Shown: positions 10,279 through 19,526 of the stretch, in pieces
Layout of the letters: every line of letters begins with the position of its first letter
Numbering within the stretch: position 1 is the stretch's first letter
Assembly: GCA_963822215.1 (NCBI GenBank)
Contig: CAWGGX010000008.1
Location: 558,001 to 622,000 of the forward strand
Length of the DNA stretch: 64,000 nucleotides
DNA from: Roseiarcus sp963822215
GTDB lineage: Bacteria; Pseudomonadota; Alphaproteobacteria; Rhizobiales; Beijerinckiaceae
Direction: 5' to 3'
Notes under the pieces: generated by a model
The model's input: only the letters and a program-made list of their open reading frames with translations
Database searches by the model: none
Told to the model about the DNA's origin: nothing
Position numbers and translations under genes: made by a program

Positions 10279-11670
10279 ATGACCCAGGAGCGAGGAGTTC
10301 CGACCGCCGGCGCGATCTCGGCCCGCATCGACCGCCTGCCGGCCACGCGCACGATCTGGACCATGCTCGTGCTGCTCGGCTTCGGCATGTTTTTCGAGCT
10401 CTACGACCTGCTCTTCACGGCCTACGTCGCGCCGAGCCTCGTCAAGTCCGGCGTGCTGACGGCGAAGACGGCGGGTCTGTTCGGGACGACGGGCGTCGCA
10501 AGCTTCATCGCAGCGCTGTTCACTGGTCTCTTCGTCGGTACGATCCTGTGTGGCTCTCTCGCCGACCACTATGGACGCCGGGCGATCTTCACCTGGTCCC
10601 TTCTCTGGTATTCGGTCGCAAACGTCATGGTGGCGTTGCAAAGCGACGCCCTCGGCCTCAACGTCTGGCGGTTCGTCAGCGGCGTCGGGCTCGGCCTCGA
10701 GATGGTGACGATCGGCGCCTATGTGAGCGAGCTGGCTCCCAAGGGGCTCCGCGGCCGCGCTTTCGCGGTCAACCAGGCGATCGGCTTCTCCTGCGTGCCG
10801 GTGATCTCGTTCCTCGCCTTCGTGCTCGTGCCCGCGGCGCCGCTCGGAATTGAGGGATGGCGCTGGGTGGTGCTGATCGGCGCGCTGGCGGCGCCCATCG
10901 TCGTGGTCCTCCGGCGCGGGCTGCCCGAAAGTCCGCGCTGGCTCGCCAAGCATGGCCGACTGGCGGAAGCGGATCGTGTTCTCGAGGCGCTGGAGGCGAA
11001 GGTCGAGGCCGAATACGGCCGGCCGCTGCCGCCGCCCGGCCCCGACGAACCGGTCGCGCCGGCGAGCCGCTTCATCGACCTCTGGGTCCCAGGCGTGCGC
11101 GGCCGGGTGATCCTGATGAGCGTGTTCAACATCTTCCAGACGATCGGGTTCTACGGCTTCTCGAACTGGGTCCCATCGCTCCTCGTCAAGCAGGGGATCA
11201 CCGTCTCGACCAGCCTCGGCTACACGACCGTCATCGCGCTCGCAGCGCCCGTCGGGCCGCTGATCGGCTTCATGGCCGGCGACCGGCTCGAGCGCAAATG
11301 GATCATCGTCGCCGCGGCTTTCGTGATCCTCGTCTCGGGGCTTGTGTTCGGCCAGGCGGGAGCGGCGCCGCTCATCATCGCCATGGGCGTCGTGCTGACG
11401 CTGGCCAACAACATCATGTCCTACAGCTTCCACGCCTATCAGCAGGAACTGTTCCCGACCGGCATTAGGGCGCGCGCGGCGGGATTTGTTTATTCCTGGA
11501 GCCGGCTCTCAGTGATTTTCAGCTCGTTCATCATCGCCTTCGTGCTCGACGCCTTCGGCGCGCCGGGCGTGTTCCTCTTCATCGCCGCGGCTATGGCGGT
11601 CGTGATGGGGGTAATCGGGATTTTCGGGCCACGCACGACCAACCTTGCGCTGGAGACGATCGCGCATTGA
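10279..11670 (+). CDS. MFS transporter, metabolite:H+ symporter type
   Basis: A 463-residue, twelve-helix major facilitator protein. The loop 2-3 signature GSLADHYGRRAIF and the ESPRWLAKHGR motif after helix 6 place it in the sugar-porter/aromatic-acid:H+ symporter branch (NiaP/PcaK-like). The ATG follows GAGGAAG. It is transcribed divergently from the receptor channel, with starts 190 bases apart. The substrate cannot be deduced; no catabolic genes adjoin it. Confidence 0.85.
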   Translation: MTQERGVPTAGAISARIDRLPATRTIWTMLVLLGFGMFFELYDLLFTAYVAPSLVKSGVLTAKTAGLFGTTGVASFIAALFTGLFVGTILCGSLADHYGRRAIFTWSLLWYSVANVMVALQSDALGLNVWRFVSGVGLGLEMVTIGAYVSELAPKGLRGRAFAVNQAIGFSCVPVISFLAFVLVPAAPLGIEGWRWVVLIGALAAPIVVVLRRGLPESPRWLAKHGRLAEADRVLEALEAKVEAEYGRPLPPPGPDEPVAPASRFIDLWVPGVRGRVILMSVFNIFQTIGFYGFSNWVPSLLVKQGITVSTSLGYTTVIALAAPVGPLIGFMAGDRLERKWIIVAAAFVILVSGLVFGQAGAAPLIIAMGVVLTLANNIMSYSFHAYQQELFPTGIRARAAGFVYSWSRLSVIFSSFIIAFVLDAFGAPGVFLFIAAAMAVVMGVIGIFGPRTTNLALETIAH

Positions 11671-11696
11671 GTGGGACGCGCCTTTGACCAGGTCGG

Positions 11697-11945
11697 ATGG
11701 AGAGCTACAGTACGCTCATGAACTCGGCGCTTCGGAAACTTCTCTCGGCGTTTGAAACCTGGCGTAACGAAGACCAGGAAACGCCTGCCGAGGCCGCGCA
11801 CGAGATCGAGGCGCTGCGCACAGGCGTTTACACGTTGTCGACGGCGGAAGAGGTTGCTGTTGCCGAAGGTCTGCAGCAGGCCGACCGCGGACAGTTCGTT
11901 GACGATGCTCGAATCCGGGCCTTGTGGAAACGCGCGGGATTATGA
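11697..11945 (+). CDS. Antitoxin of a ParD-like toxin-antitoxin system
   Basis: An 82-residue acidic protein ending in an EGLQQADRGQFVDDARIRALWKR-type tail (abbreviated), the kind that wraps a ParE/RelE toxin. Its stop codon overlaps by four bases (ATGA) the start of a nine-codon reading frame that reads like the first residues of ParE. The family call rests on the C-terminal pattern and the gene arrangement. With the toxin lost, it may be an orphan antitoxin still able to neutralise related toxins. Confidence 0.6.
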   Translation: MESYSTLMNSALRKLLSAFETWRNEDQETPAEAAHEIEALRTGVYTLSTAEEVAVAEGLQQADRGQFVDDARIRALWKRAGL

Positions 11946-11971
11946 TCGTCCGTTTTACGCCGGAGACCTGA
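11942..11971 (+). pseudogene. Beheaded ParE/RelE-type toxin remnant
   Basis: The ATG overlapping the antitoxin stop opens MIVRFTPET and then stops at TGA. MxVRFTPEA is the usual N-terminus of ParE/RelE-family toxins, so this looks like the first nine codons of the toxin joined to unrelated DNA by a deletion. The next gene begins 25 bases on. Too short for homology proof. Confidence 0.5.
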
Positions 11972-11996
11972 GATCGCACCCGTAACGGAGAATGAA

Positions 11997-12305
11997 ATGA
12001 TCGCTCGGCTATGGCGCGGACGGGCTGAAGCTTCAAAGGCTGACGCCTATTGTCGACATTTCACGACGAGGGTGGCTCCGCACCTTAAGGACCTCCCCGG
12101 GCACGAAGGCGCTTATCTGCTTCGACGGGAAACCGAAGGCCAAGTGGAATTCCTGGCTCTCACGCTCTGGGATTCGATCGAGACCGTCAAAGGCTTTACC
12201 GGACCGAACCCCGACGTGGCGGTCGTCGAACCGGAGGCTCGCGCGGTCCTCTCTGCGTTCGACGATTTCGCGCGCCATTACGAGGTCGCCTATAGTGGCG
12301 CATGA
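11997..12305 (+). CDS. Antibiotic biosynthesis monooxygenase (ABM) domain protein
   Basis: A 102-residue alpha/beta-barrel protein: MIARLWRGRA opening, a PGHEGAYLLRR core strand and a LTLWDSIETVKGFTG segment fit the dimeric ABM fold. Such proteins oxidise small aromatics or heme, or have no known activity. It lies just after the toxin-antitoxin relic and converges with katG, with a GC-rich hairpin between them. Confidence 0.75.
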   Translation: MIARLWRGRAEASKADAYCRHFTTRVAPHLKDLPGHEGAYLLRRETEGQVEFLALTLWDSIETVKGFTGPNPDVAVVEPEARAVLSAFDDFARHYEVAYSGA

Positions 12306-12334
12306 ACGCAAGCGCCGGACGACAAACGCAGATC

Positions 12335-12358
12335 GCCGCGCGCTCTGAGGCGCGCGGC
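12335..12358. terminator. Bidirectional hairpin between convergent genes
   Basis: A perfect nine-base stem GCCGCGCGC/GCGCGCGGC around a six-base loop lies in the gap between the ABM gene and the katG stop. There is no clear T-run on either side, so intrinsic termination would be weak. Confidence 0.5.
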
Positions 12359-12382
12359 GAGATGTCTTGAACGCTTCAGGCG

Positions 12383-14595
12383 TTACTCCGCCGCCATCCG
12401 CACCGGGTCGTCACGATAAACGAGATCGAACCGGTCGGCGTTCATCACCTTGTTCCAGGCCGCGACGAAGTCGCGCGCGAACTTCTCCTGCGAGTCCGCC
12501 GACCCGTAGACTTCCGCGAGCGCGCGAAGCTGCGAGTGCGAACCGAAGATGAGGTCCACGCGCGTGCCCGTCCATTTGACCTGACCAGTCTTCCGATCGA
12601 CCCCTTCGTACACGCCCTCAGCGCCGGCTTTCGGCCGCCATTCCGTGCCCATGTCGAGCAGGTTGATGAAGAAGTCGTTGGTCAGCGTTCCGGGCTTCTG
12701 GGTGAAGACGCCGTGTGGCGATTTGCCGGCGTTCGCGCCAAGGACGCGCAGGCCGCCGACCAGAACCGTCATCTCCGGCGCTGTCAGGCTCAACAATTCC
12801 GCTTTGTCTACAAGGACCTCTTCCGGCGACAGACGCGTCTGCGCCTTGTGATAGTTGCGGAACCCGTCGACCTTGGGCTCGAGGGGCTCGAAGGATTCGA
12901 CGTCAGTCTGTTCCTGCGACGCGTCCACGCGCCCCGGCGTGAAGGGAACCTTCACGTCGACCCCGGCGTCCTTCGCCGCCTTTTCGATCGCCGCGCTGCC
13001 GCCGAGAATGATCAGGTCGGCGAGCGAGACCTTCTTTCCGCCGGACGCCGAAGCGTTAAACTCCTTCTCGATCGCTTCGAGCTTCTGAAGCGTCCCCGCC
13101 AGTTGGGCCGGATCGTTGACCTCCCAGTCCTTCTGGGGCTCAAGGCGAACTCGCGCCCCGTTGCCTCCACCCCGCTTGTCACCGCCGCGGAACGTCGACG
13201 CGGAAGCCCACGCCGCCGACACGAGCTCGGGAACCGTGAGGCCGGAGGCGAGGATCTTCGCCTTCAACGCTGTAGCGTCCGCGTCGCTGATCACCGGATG
13301 GTCCAACGCCGGGATCGGGTCCTGCCAGATCAGCCTCTCCTTCGGCACGAGCGGGCCGAGATAGCGCACGATCGGACCCATGTCGCGGTGAGTGAGCTTG
13401 AACCACGCCCGGGCGAAAGCGTCGGCGAACTGATCCGGATGCTCGAAGAAACGCCTCGAGATCTTTTCGTAAGCCGGGTCGACCCGTAGGGAGAGGTCGG
13501 TGGTCAGCATAGAAGGCGTGCGGCGCTTCGACGGATCATGCGGATCCGGGACCGTGTCGGCGCCGGCGCCGTCCTTTGGCGTCCACTGATACGCGCCGGC
13601 CGGGCTCTTGGTCAGCTCCCACTCGTAACCAAACAGGTTGGTGAAGAAATTGTTGCTCCACTTCGTCGGCGTCTTGCTCCAGATGACCTCCAGATTGCTG
13701 GTGGTCGCGTCATCCCCCTTGCCGGTGCGGAACCTGCTCTTCCAGCCGAGGCCCTGCTGTTCGATCGGAGCGCCCTCGGGTTCGGGGCCGAGCCATTCCT
13801 TGTCCTTGGCGGCCCCGTGGGTCTTGCCGAAGGTGTGGCCGCCCGCGATCAGCGCGACGGTCTCTTCGTCATTCATAGCCATCCGCTTGAACGTTTCACG
13901 GATATCGATGGCTGCCGCGACCGGGTCCGGCTTGCCGTTCGGCCCTTCCGGATTGACGTAGATCAACCCCATCTGCACAGCGCCGAGCGGATTCTGAAGA
14001 TCGCGCTCGCCCGTGTAGCGTTCGTCTTCCAGCCACTTGCCTTCAGGGCCCCAGTAGATCTCCTGGTCGGGCTCCCAGGTATCCTCGCGCCCGCCGCCGA
14101 ACCCGAACGTCTTGAAGCCCATCGATTCCAGGGCGACGTTGCCGGCGAGGATCATGAGATCGGCCCAGGAAATCTTGCTGCCGTATTTCTGCTTGATCGG
14201 CCACAACAGCCGGCGCGCCTTGTCGAGGTTGCCGTTGTCCGGCCAGCTGTTGAGCGGCGCGAAGCGCTGCTGGCCGCGTCCCCCACCGCCGCGGCCGTCG
14301 CCGATGCGGTAGGTGCCCGCGCTGTGCCAGGCCATGCGGATGAAGAGCCCGCCGTAGTGGCCAAAGTCGGCCGGCCACCAGTCCTGAAGTCCGTCATCAA
14401 GGCGTTAAGGTCCTTGATCACCGCGTTAAGGTCGAGGCTCTTGAATTCCTTCGCGTAGTCGAACGCCTCGCCCATTGGATTGGACTTGGCGGAGTGCTGG
14501 TGGAGAACCGAAATATCCAACTGGTTCGGCCACCAGTCGCGGTTCGAGGGCCCGCGGGACCCGCCCGAGAACGGGCATTTGCTTTCGTCAGTCAT
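12383..14595 (-). pseudogene. katG: Catalase-peroxidase KatG, interrupted by one frameshift
   Basis: This is a nearly full-length katG (expected about 737 residues). It begins MTDESKCPFSGG at 14595 but shifts frame at about 14387, after NALMTD. The remaining 650 codons are intact in the other frame, from WHSAGTYRIGDG to the stop. The total of 2213 bases is one short of a multiple of three, so a single base is missing. The distal Trp-Arg-His site (RMAWHSAG) is cut from the N-terminus by the shift. The proximal heme ligand region AGGHTFGKTHG is intact. KatG breaks down peroxide in the cytoplasm. Either the gene is recently inactivated or the base is a sequencing error; no homopolymer lies at the site. 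Confidence 0.85.
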
Positions 14596-15057
14596 GGTGT
14601 CTCCGATGCTTTTCTGGGTGCTTGTCTAATGCGAGAAAAATCGATCTTGATCGGTTACCTGGCGCAATCGCGGGGACGCGCCGCGCCATCATTAGAGGAC
14701 GCACGTGACACTGCGCTTGCAACGAGCGCGTCGCCGCCGGCGTCAGAGGCGTTGAGATGGATCAAAGGACGAAAGGACGGGCGCGCCAGTTTGTCGGCGA
14801 CGGGCGGGCCGACGGCGTTGGTCGATCGGATCATAAGAGCCGCTCCTCGATGTCTCGTTCCCCGTGGCTTAGGCTACTGGCCCAGGCTCATCGTTCCAAG
14901 CGAATTTTCCAATAAATTTTGATCGCCGTTTCCGATCAATGCCGCCACACCGGCCGTCCATCCGGGCGGACGTCAGGGCCTCGAGGCCGCGCATGGTCGT
15001 GCTGCGCCGATCGGACGCAATTGCTTGAGCGCGGGCGGGACGCTAAAATCCCGGGAA
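14596..15057. other. Intergenic region, katG upstream / ccmC upstream
   Basis: About 460 bases between divergent katG and ccmC. A 142-codon open frame here overlaps the katG start and looks spurious. No tRNA, riboswitch or convincing operator was recognised; it should hold the katG promoter. Confidence 0.5.
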
Positions 15058-15816
15058 ATGATCAATCTCGCCAACCCGACGGTCTTCGTCGATCTGACGC
15101 GCCGCGTCACCCCGTGGCTGGCGGCGGCGACCGCCATCCTGTTCGCCGTCGGCCTGACGCTGGCCTTCCTGGCCCCGCCCGACTATCAGCAGGGCGAGAG
15201 CGCCAAGATTATGTATCTGCACGTCCCGGCAGCCTGGATGTCGAGCTTCGTGTACGGCGTCATGGCGGTCGCCGCGCTCGGCACGCTCGTCTGGCGCCAT
15301 CCGCTGGCCGATGCGGCGCAGAAGGCCGCGGCCCCGCTCGGCGCCGGCTTCACCTTCATCTGTCTGGTCACCGGCTCGCTGTGGGGCAAGCCGATGTGGG
15401 GAACCTATTGGGTGTGGGACGCGCGGCTGACGTCGGTGCTGGTGCTGTTCCTGCTCTATCTCGGCCTGATCGCGCTGTGGCGCGCGATTGACGATCCAGG
15501 CCGCGCGGCGCGGGCGGTCGCGATCCTGACCCTCGTCGGATGCGTGAACCTGCCGATTATCAAGTTCTCGGTCGACTGGTGGAACACGCTGCATCAGCCG
15601 GCCTCGGTGTTTCGTCTCGGCGGCCCGACAATCGACCCGGCGCTCCTGTGGCCGCTGATCGTGATGTCGCTCGCCTTTACTGTCCTCTTTCTGACGCTGC
15701 ACCTTCTGTCGGTCCGCAACGAGATCCTGCGTCGCCGCATCTCCCGCGTGACCATGCTCGCGGCGGCCGAGGGCGACCGTCTCGCGGCGCCGGCCTTTGC
15801 GGCCGAAGGCGCCTGA
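15058..15816 (+). CDS. ccmC: Heme ABC transporter permease CcmC
   Basis: A 252-residue, six-helix membrane protein carrying the tryptophan-rich WGTYWVWDARLTS motif, which binds heme in the periplasm with two flanking histidines. CcmC loads heme onto CcmE in cytochrome c maturation. I chose the ATG followed by INLANPTVF; the upstream in-frame ATG at 15025 adds eleven unlikely residues. ccmD begins four bases after its stop and ccmG overlaps ccmD, forming a tight operon. Confidence 0.95.
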   Translation: MINLANPTVFVDLTRRVTPWLAAATAILFAVGLTLAFLAPPDYQQGESAKIMYLHVPAAWMSSFVYGVMAVAALGTLVWRHPLADAAQKAAAPLGAGFTFICLVTGSLWGKPMWGTYWVWDARLTSVLVLFLLYLGLIALWRAIDDPGRAARAVAILTLVGCVNLPIIKFSVDWWNTLHQPASVFRLGGPTIDPALLWPLIVMSLAFTVLFLTLHLLSVRNEILRRRISRVTMLAAAEGDRLAAPAFAAEGA

Positions 15817-15820
15817 GGCG

Positions 15821-15994
15821 ATGCTTAGCGACCCGCATATCGGCTTTGTCATCGCCGCCTACTCGGTGACGGTCGTGGTCATCGCCGCGATGATCGGTTC
15901 GGTCGTCATCGAGCACCGCCGCCTCAGCGCCCATCTCGACAGGGCCAATCGCGCGCTCGAAGCCGCGCGCCACGCGAAGGACCCTGCGCGATGA
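15821..15994 (+). CDS. ccmD: Heme exporter protein CcmD
   Basis: A 57-residue single-helix membrane protein. It begins MLSDPHIGFVIAAYSVT, followed by a hydrophobic stretch and a basic amphipathic tail, matching CcmD, which stabilises the CcmABC complex and helps release holo-CcmE. It starts four bases after the ccmC stop and overlaps ccmG by four bases. Easily missed because of its size; position and the HIGFVIAAY motif support it. Confidence 0.9.
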   Translation: MLSDPHIGFVIAAYSVTVVVIAAMIGSVVIEHRRLSAHLDRANRALEAARHAKDPAR

Positions 15995-16578
15995 GCGCGG
16001 TCCCGGAGGCGGCCCGCCGACCGCGCCGCTGGCTCGCGTTTCTGCCGCTCGCCGCCTTCGCCCTGCTCGCGGCGCTCCTGTGTGTTCGCCTCTACGCCGG
16101 CGACCCATCGAAGCTGCCTTCGGCCCTGATCGGCCAGAACGCGCCGCCGCTGACGCTGCCCGGACTCGACGGCGCGACCGGCCTCGCCGACGCCGATCTG
16201 CGGCAAGGCCATGTCAGCGTCGTCAACGTGTTCGCCTCCTGGTGCGAACCGTGCCGGTTCGAACACCCAAACCTGATGGCGATCGCCTCGGACAACGAAC
16301 TGAAGCGGCAGGGAGTGGTCGTCTATGGCGTGGCGCAGAAGGACTCGGCCGAGAACATCCGCCGTTTCCTCGGCGCGCTCGGCGATCCTTACACGAAGGT
16401 CGGCCTCGACGCCGACGGACGGGCGGGCATCGACTGGGGCGTCTATGGCGTCCCGGAGACGTTTATCGTGCGCGGCGATGGAACCATCGCGTACAAGTTC
16501 GTGGGCCCGATGACCGCCGAATCCCTTGCCGCCGAGGTCCGACCGCAGATCCTCAAGGCGATGGCGCCGCGGTCCTAA
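15991..16578 (+). CDS. ccmG: Thiol:disulfide interchange protein CcmG/DsbE
   Basis: A 195-residue periplasmic thioredoxin anchored by an N-terminal helix (residues 14-32). The active site WCEPC is at 84-88, preceded by VVNVFAS. The GVYGVPETFIV segment contains the family's cis-proline region. It reduces apocytochrome c cysteines before heme attachment. The start overlaps the ccmD stop (ATGA). Full length for the family. Confidence 0.95.
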   Translation: MSAVPEAARRPRRWLAFLPLAAFALLAALLCVRLYAGDPSKLPSALIGQNAPPLTLPGLDGATGLADADLRQGHVSVVNVFASWCEPCRFEHPNLMAIASDNELKRQGVVVYGVAQKDSAENIRRFLGALGDPYTKVGLDADGRAGIDWGVYGVPETFIVRGDGTIAYKFVGPMTAESLAAEVRPQILKAMAPRS

Positions 16579-16665
16579 CCGCCGCGCCCGCGGCCCTTCG
16601 CCGCGTGGGAACACAATCTTGCCTCGAACGTTGTCCCCGCCGAGGGCTGCAAGCGAGGTAAGACA

Positions 16666-17733
16666 ATGGGACAGGGGCGCCAACGACCGGTTCTGACGGT
16701 CGTCGAGGAGGAGGATGCCGAACCGGCGGATCGACTCCACGTCATCTCCACGGTTTCGCTCGCTGTTCTCGCGCTTATCGCGGCCGGGGCCGCGCTTTTC
16801 CTGATGCGCGAGCTCCTGTTGCCGATCGTGACGGCCTTCGTCGTCGGCGTCATGCTGTCGCCGGTCATCAAGGCGCTCGAAGCGCACAAGGCGCCCCGCG
16901 TCGTCTCGGCCGCGCTGATTGTTGTGGCGACCGCCATGCTGGTCGTGATGCTCGTCGCGCTGATCGCCTCGCCGGTGGCGGAGATCGCCGGCAAGCTGCC
17001 CGAAATCAGCGCCAAGTTGCACGCGTTCGACGCCGCCATGGCTTTCGTGCGTCGGCTCGAAACGTCTGTCGGCCTCAATCCGAGCGCGGCGGAAGCAAGC
17101 CTGCCGACCCCGAGCCTGTCGTGGCTCCCGTTGACACTCGGATACGTCTCGCCGCCGCTGACGGGGCTACTCTATTTTCTGGTCGTGCTGCTGCTGTTTC
17201 TGTCGTGGTGGCCGGACCTGCGCCGCCAGCTCGTCATGACTTTCGCCAGCCGCAACTCGCGCCTCACGGTGCTCAAGATCTTGAACGAGATGGAGTCGCT
17301 GCTGGCGACCTATCTCTTGACCGTCACCTGCATCAATCTCGGCGTCGGATTCGCAGCGGCCGTGATCGCCTATTTTACCGGGCTGCCTTTGCCGATCGGA
17401 TTCGGAACGCTCGCTGCAACGCTCAATTTCATTCCGATCATCGGGCCCATAGCGATGATCGCCATCCTTGCCGCTGTCGGCGTCGTGAGCGGCGCGACCT
17501 TGGTCCTCGGCCTGCTGCCGGCCGCGTTGTTCGTGCTCGTCGTCTTTGTCGAAGGCCAGTTCATTACGCCGGCGATCATCGGTCGCAGGCTCGAAATCAA
17601 CGCGCTCGCAGTTCTCCTGTCGCTGATGTTCTGGACCTGGATGTGGGGCCCGATGGGCGCCTTCCTGTCGTCGCCGCTGCTGATCGTCGGTTTGATCCTG
17701 CGCGACCATCTGCGCCCCGACGGGAGCGCCTGA
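16666..17733 (+). CDS. AI-2E family transporter (PerM/UPF0118)
   Basis: A 355-residue membrane protein with about eight helices. It has the family's early PIVTAFVVGVMLSPVI helix, the central LLVFLSWW region and the conserved FIPIIGP...EGQFITPAIIGRRLEINALAV block (shown in parts). Members include the AI-2 exporter TqsA and Na+/H+ antiporters, so the substrate is open. A palindromic terminator lies 38 bases after the stop. It is monocistronic and not part of ccm. Confidence 0.88.
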   Translation: MGQGRQRPVLTVVEEEDAEPADRLHVISTVSLAVLALIAAGAALFLMRELLLPIVTAFVVGVMLSPVIKALEAHKAPRVVSAALIVVATAMLVVMLVALIASPVAEIAGKLPEISAKLHAFDAAMAFVRRLETSVGLNPSAAEASLPTPSLSWLPLTLGYVSPPLTGLLYFLVVLLLFLSWWPDLRRQLVMTFASRNSRLTVLKILNEMESLLATYLLTVTCINLGVGFAAAVIAYFTGLPLPIGFGTLAATLNFIPIIGPIAMIAILAAVGVVSGATLVLGLLPAALFVLVVFVEGQFITPAIIGRRLEINALAVLLSLMFWTWMWGPMGAFLSSPLLIVGLILRDHLRPDGSA

Positions 17734-17770
17734 CGGCGCAAAGCCCTGCGGGTCCGTCGCCGCCGATCCG

Positions 17771-17792
17771 AATTCCCTGCTAGCAGGGAATT
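17771..17792. terminator. Perfect 22-base palindrome, probable terminator
   Basis: The stretch AATTCCCTGC and its exact complement abut to form a 22-base perfect palindrome followed by TTCTTC, 38 bases after the AI-2E transporter stop. It could act as a terminator or as a binding site; a loop would need at least four bases opened. Confidence 0.6.
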
Positions 17793-18296
17793 TTCTTCAG
17801 CCGCGGTCGGCGCTCCGTTCCAGAAAGCCTTGCCATGTCATGGCGTTGCTGGCTTTACAACCCCCCGCTTGCAGGCGGGATCGGGCGCGGAACAGGGAAT
17901 TTCCGACGACCGGAACAGGTCGTTATCAGGCGCTTTCGGAACGGAACAGGGAAAGAACAGGCGGGCGAAAACGGGGCGCGGCGCCGGGCGCGGCCGGGTT
18001 GTAAGGCGCGGCCAGGATTCCCTTCCCCAACCGGGGAGGCTCGTCCTTGTGAGGGGTCCGATGAGAGCGCGCCGCGCCGCTCGTGCAAAAAACCATCTTG
18101 CTCTCGTATAGAGATTCCTTGAAGCTTCACGCTGGCGGCCCTGACCCCTCGCGTCCGAAACGTTGGACCTCAATCGGCAGAATAGGATTCGAATTCGGGA
18201 AACGCTTCACTAGGCTTCGGCGGTTTCGGTCTCCGACATTGCCGGCAAGGGGTGTAACAAGGGACGCACCCCTTCCTTCCTCTGAGTGAGAGCGCC
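17793..18296. other. Intergenic region with GGAACAGGGAA repeats
   Basis: About 500 bases without a credible gene. GGAACAGGGAA occurs twice, near 17894 and 17943, and a related GGGACAGGGAA recurs near 46400. A hairpin AAGGGGTG/CACCCCTT at 18247-18274 lies just before yjbQ. It looks like degenerate dispersed-repeat sequence. Confidence 0.45.
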
Positions 18297-18716
18297 ATGC
18301 GCCAGTTCACCAAGATTCTGTCGATCCGCACCAGCGGCCGCGGCCTCGTCGAGATCACGCGAGAGGTTGCCGGCTGGGTCACGGGATGCGCTCTTGACGC
18401 TGGGCTTCTGACGCTCTTCTGCCGTCACACCTCCGCCTCGCTCGTCATTCAGGAGAACGCGGCGCCGGACGTGCGCACGGACCTCGAAGCCTATTTCGAG
18501 CGCATCGCGCCCGAGGATCCGCGCCGCTATGCGCACGATGACGAAGGCCCCGACGACATGCCGGCCCACATCCGGGCCGCGCTCACCGGGGTGCTGCTGT
18601 CGATCCCGCTGATCGACGGACGGCTCGCGCTTGGAACGTGGCAAGGAATCTACCTCTTCGAGCACCGCCGTTCGCCGCATCGCCGCGAGATCGCCATGCA
18701 CCTCATCGGAGAGTAG
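18297..18716 (+). CDS. YjbQ family (UPF0047) protein
   Basis: A 139-residue trimeric alpha/beta protein of the UPF0047/YjbQ family, annotated as having secondary thiamine phosphate synthase activity in E. coli. The RHTSASL motif and the downstream HDDEGPDDMPAHIRAAL and GTWQGIYLFEHR blocks hold the conserved metal/active-site residues. Full length for the family. It stands alone upstream of the small-protein run; no thiamine genes adjoin. Confidence 0.92.
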   Translation: MRQFTKILSIRTSGRGLVEITREVAGWVTGCALDAGLLTLFCRHTSASLVIQENAAPDVRTDLEAYFERIAPEDPRRYAHDDEGPDDMPAHIRAALTGVLLSIPLIDGRLALGTWQGIYLFEHRRSPHRREIAMHLIGE

Positions 18717-18853
18717 CGCGCTCGGCGATTTCTTTCCGGCCGGGCGCTTCGGGGAGCGCGGCGCAGGAACCTTTGCGCCCGGCGATCGTTGCCGGACGAG
18801 GGGCCGAACCGCCGTTCGCGACGCGCGGCTCTTCGAGAAGGAAAGGATTCCGA

Positions 18854-19093
18854 ATGGCGATGGTCGACTACAAAGTCTCGCGGCAAGGCGAGCAGTGGTC
18901 CGTAGCGCCTCAAGGGCAGGTGAACATGACCTATGTCAGCCAGGAGGCGGCGTTCGAGGCGGCGGCCCTGCAGGCGGGCGGCGACCTTCGCTCCGGTCAC
19001 GACATTGTCATCCAGGTTGGCGCGGCCACCGATCCGCGCGGCGGCGTCGACGGCGGCGGCGTACCGGTCGAAGGCGACGGCTTCCATATCTGA
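18854..19093 (+). CDS. DUF2188-like small protein
   Basis: A 79-residue protein (MAMVDYKVSRQGEQW...). The pattern of a short strand, then GEQWSV, then an aromatic residue and an AAFEAAALQA helix matches DUF2188-like proteins, whose function is unknown. GAAAGGA lies nine bases upstream of the ATG. It belongs to a run of small soluble or envelope proteins common in stress-tolerant alphaproteobacteria. Confidence 0.65.
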   Translation: MAMVDYKVSRQGEQWSVAPQGQVNMTYVSQEAAFEAAALQAGGDLRSGHDIVIQVGAATDPRGGVDGGGVPVEGDGFHI

Positions 19094-19152
19094 GCCCGTC
19101 GGCAGCGAAACCCACAACCGTCGAAGTTGGCGACCTCGAAAGGAGATTGATC

Positions 19153-19479
19153 ATGTCAGTTCGCGCGACGGAGGGAGGCACGAAGGAACAGGGCCACGGC
19201 CACGGCATGAGCCGCAATCGCACGCCCAAACGCGACAATCTTCCGCATGACGGGAAGCGCGACGACAAGCAGCCCTACGCGCGGGAGGTCGAAGACTACA
19301 CCGGCGAAGGCGTCACGTCTCCGCCGCAAGACAAAGGGGAAAAGCGCGACGAGCGGCGGCAGGCGAGCTCCCGCCAATCAGTCGTCGCCGCACGGCCGGC
19401 GCGTCGCGCGCCGGCCGTGCGGTTGGCGGCGTCAGATCCGCTGAGGCCCGAGGAGACCTTCGAATATCCGCCGCTGTGA
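19153..19479 (+). CDS. Small hydrophilic protein of unknown function
   Basis: A 108-residue, highly charged, Gly/Asp/Arg-rich protein with no predicted membrane segment. The N-terminal half (GTKEQGHGHGMSRNRTPK) is likely disordered. AGGAG lies nine bases before the ATG. The composition resembles hydrophilin-like or stress-induced small proteins, but no family was recognised. It follows the DUF2188-like gene by 59 bases on the same strand. Confidence 0.5.
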   Translation: MSVRATEGGTKEQGHGHGMSRNRTPKRDNLPHDGKRDDKQPYAREVEDYTGEGVTSPPQDKGEKRDERRQASSRQSVVAARPARRAPAVRLAASDPLRPEETFEYPPL

Positions 19480-19526
19480 CGGGCACGGGGAACGAACCCA
19501 ATTCTGCGTCGGCATCCTGATCAGCG

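Noticed and set aside
14494..14922. A 142-codon plus-strand frame overlapping the katG start
   Set aside because: No ribosome site, no domain, and it overlaps the katG N-terminus in antisense.
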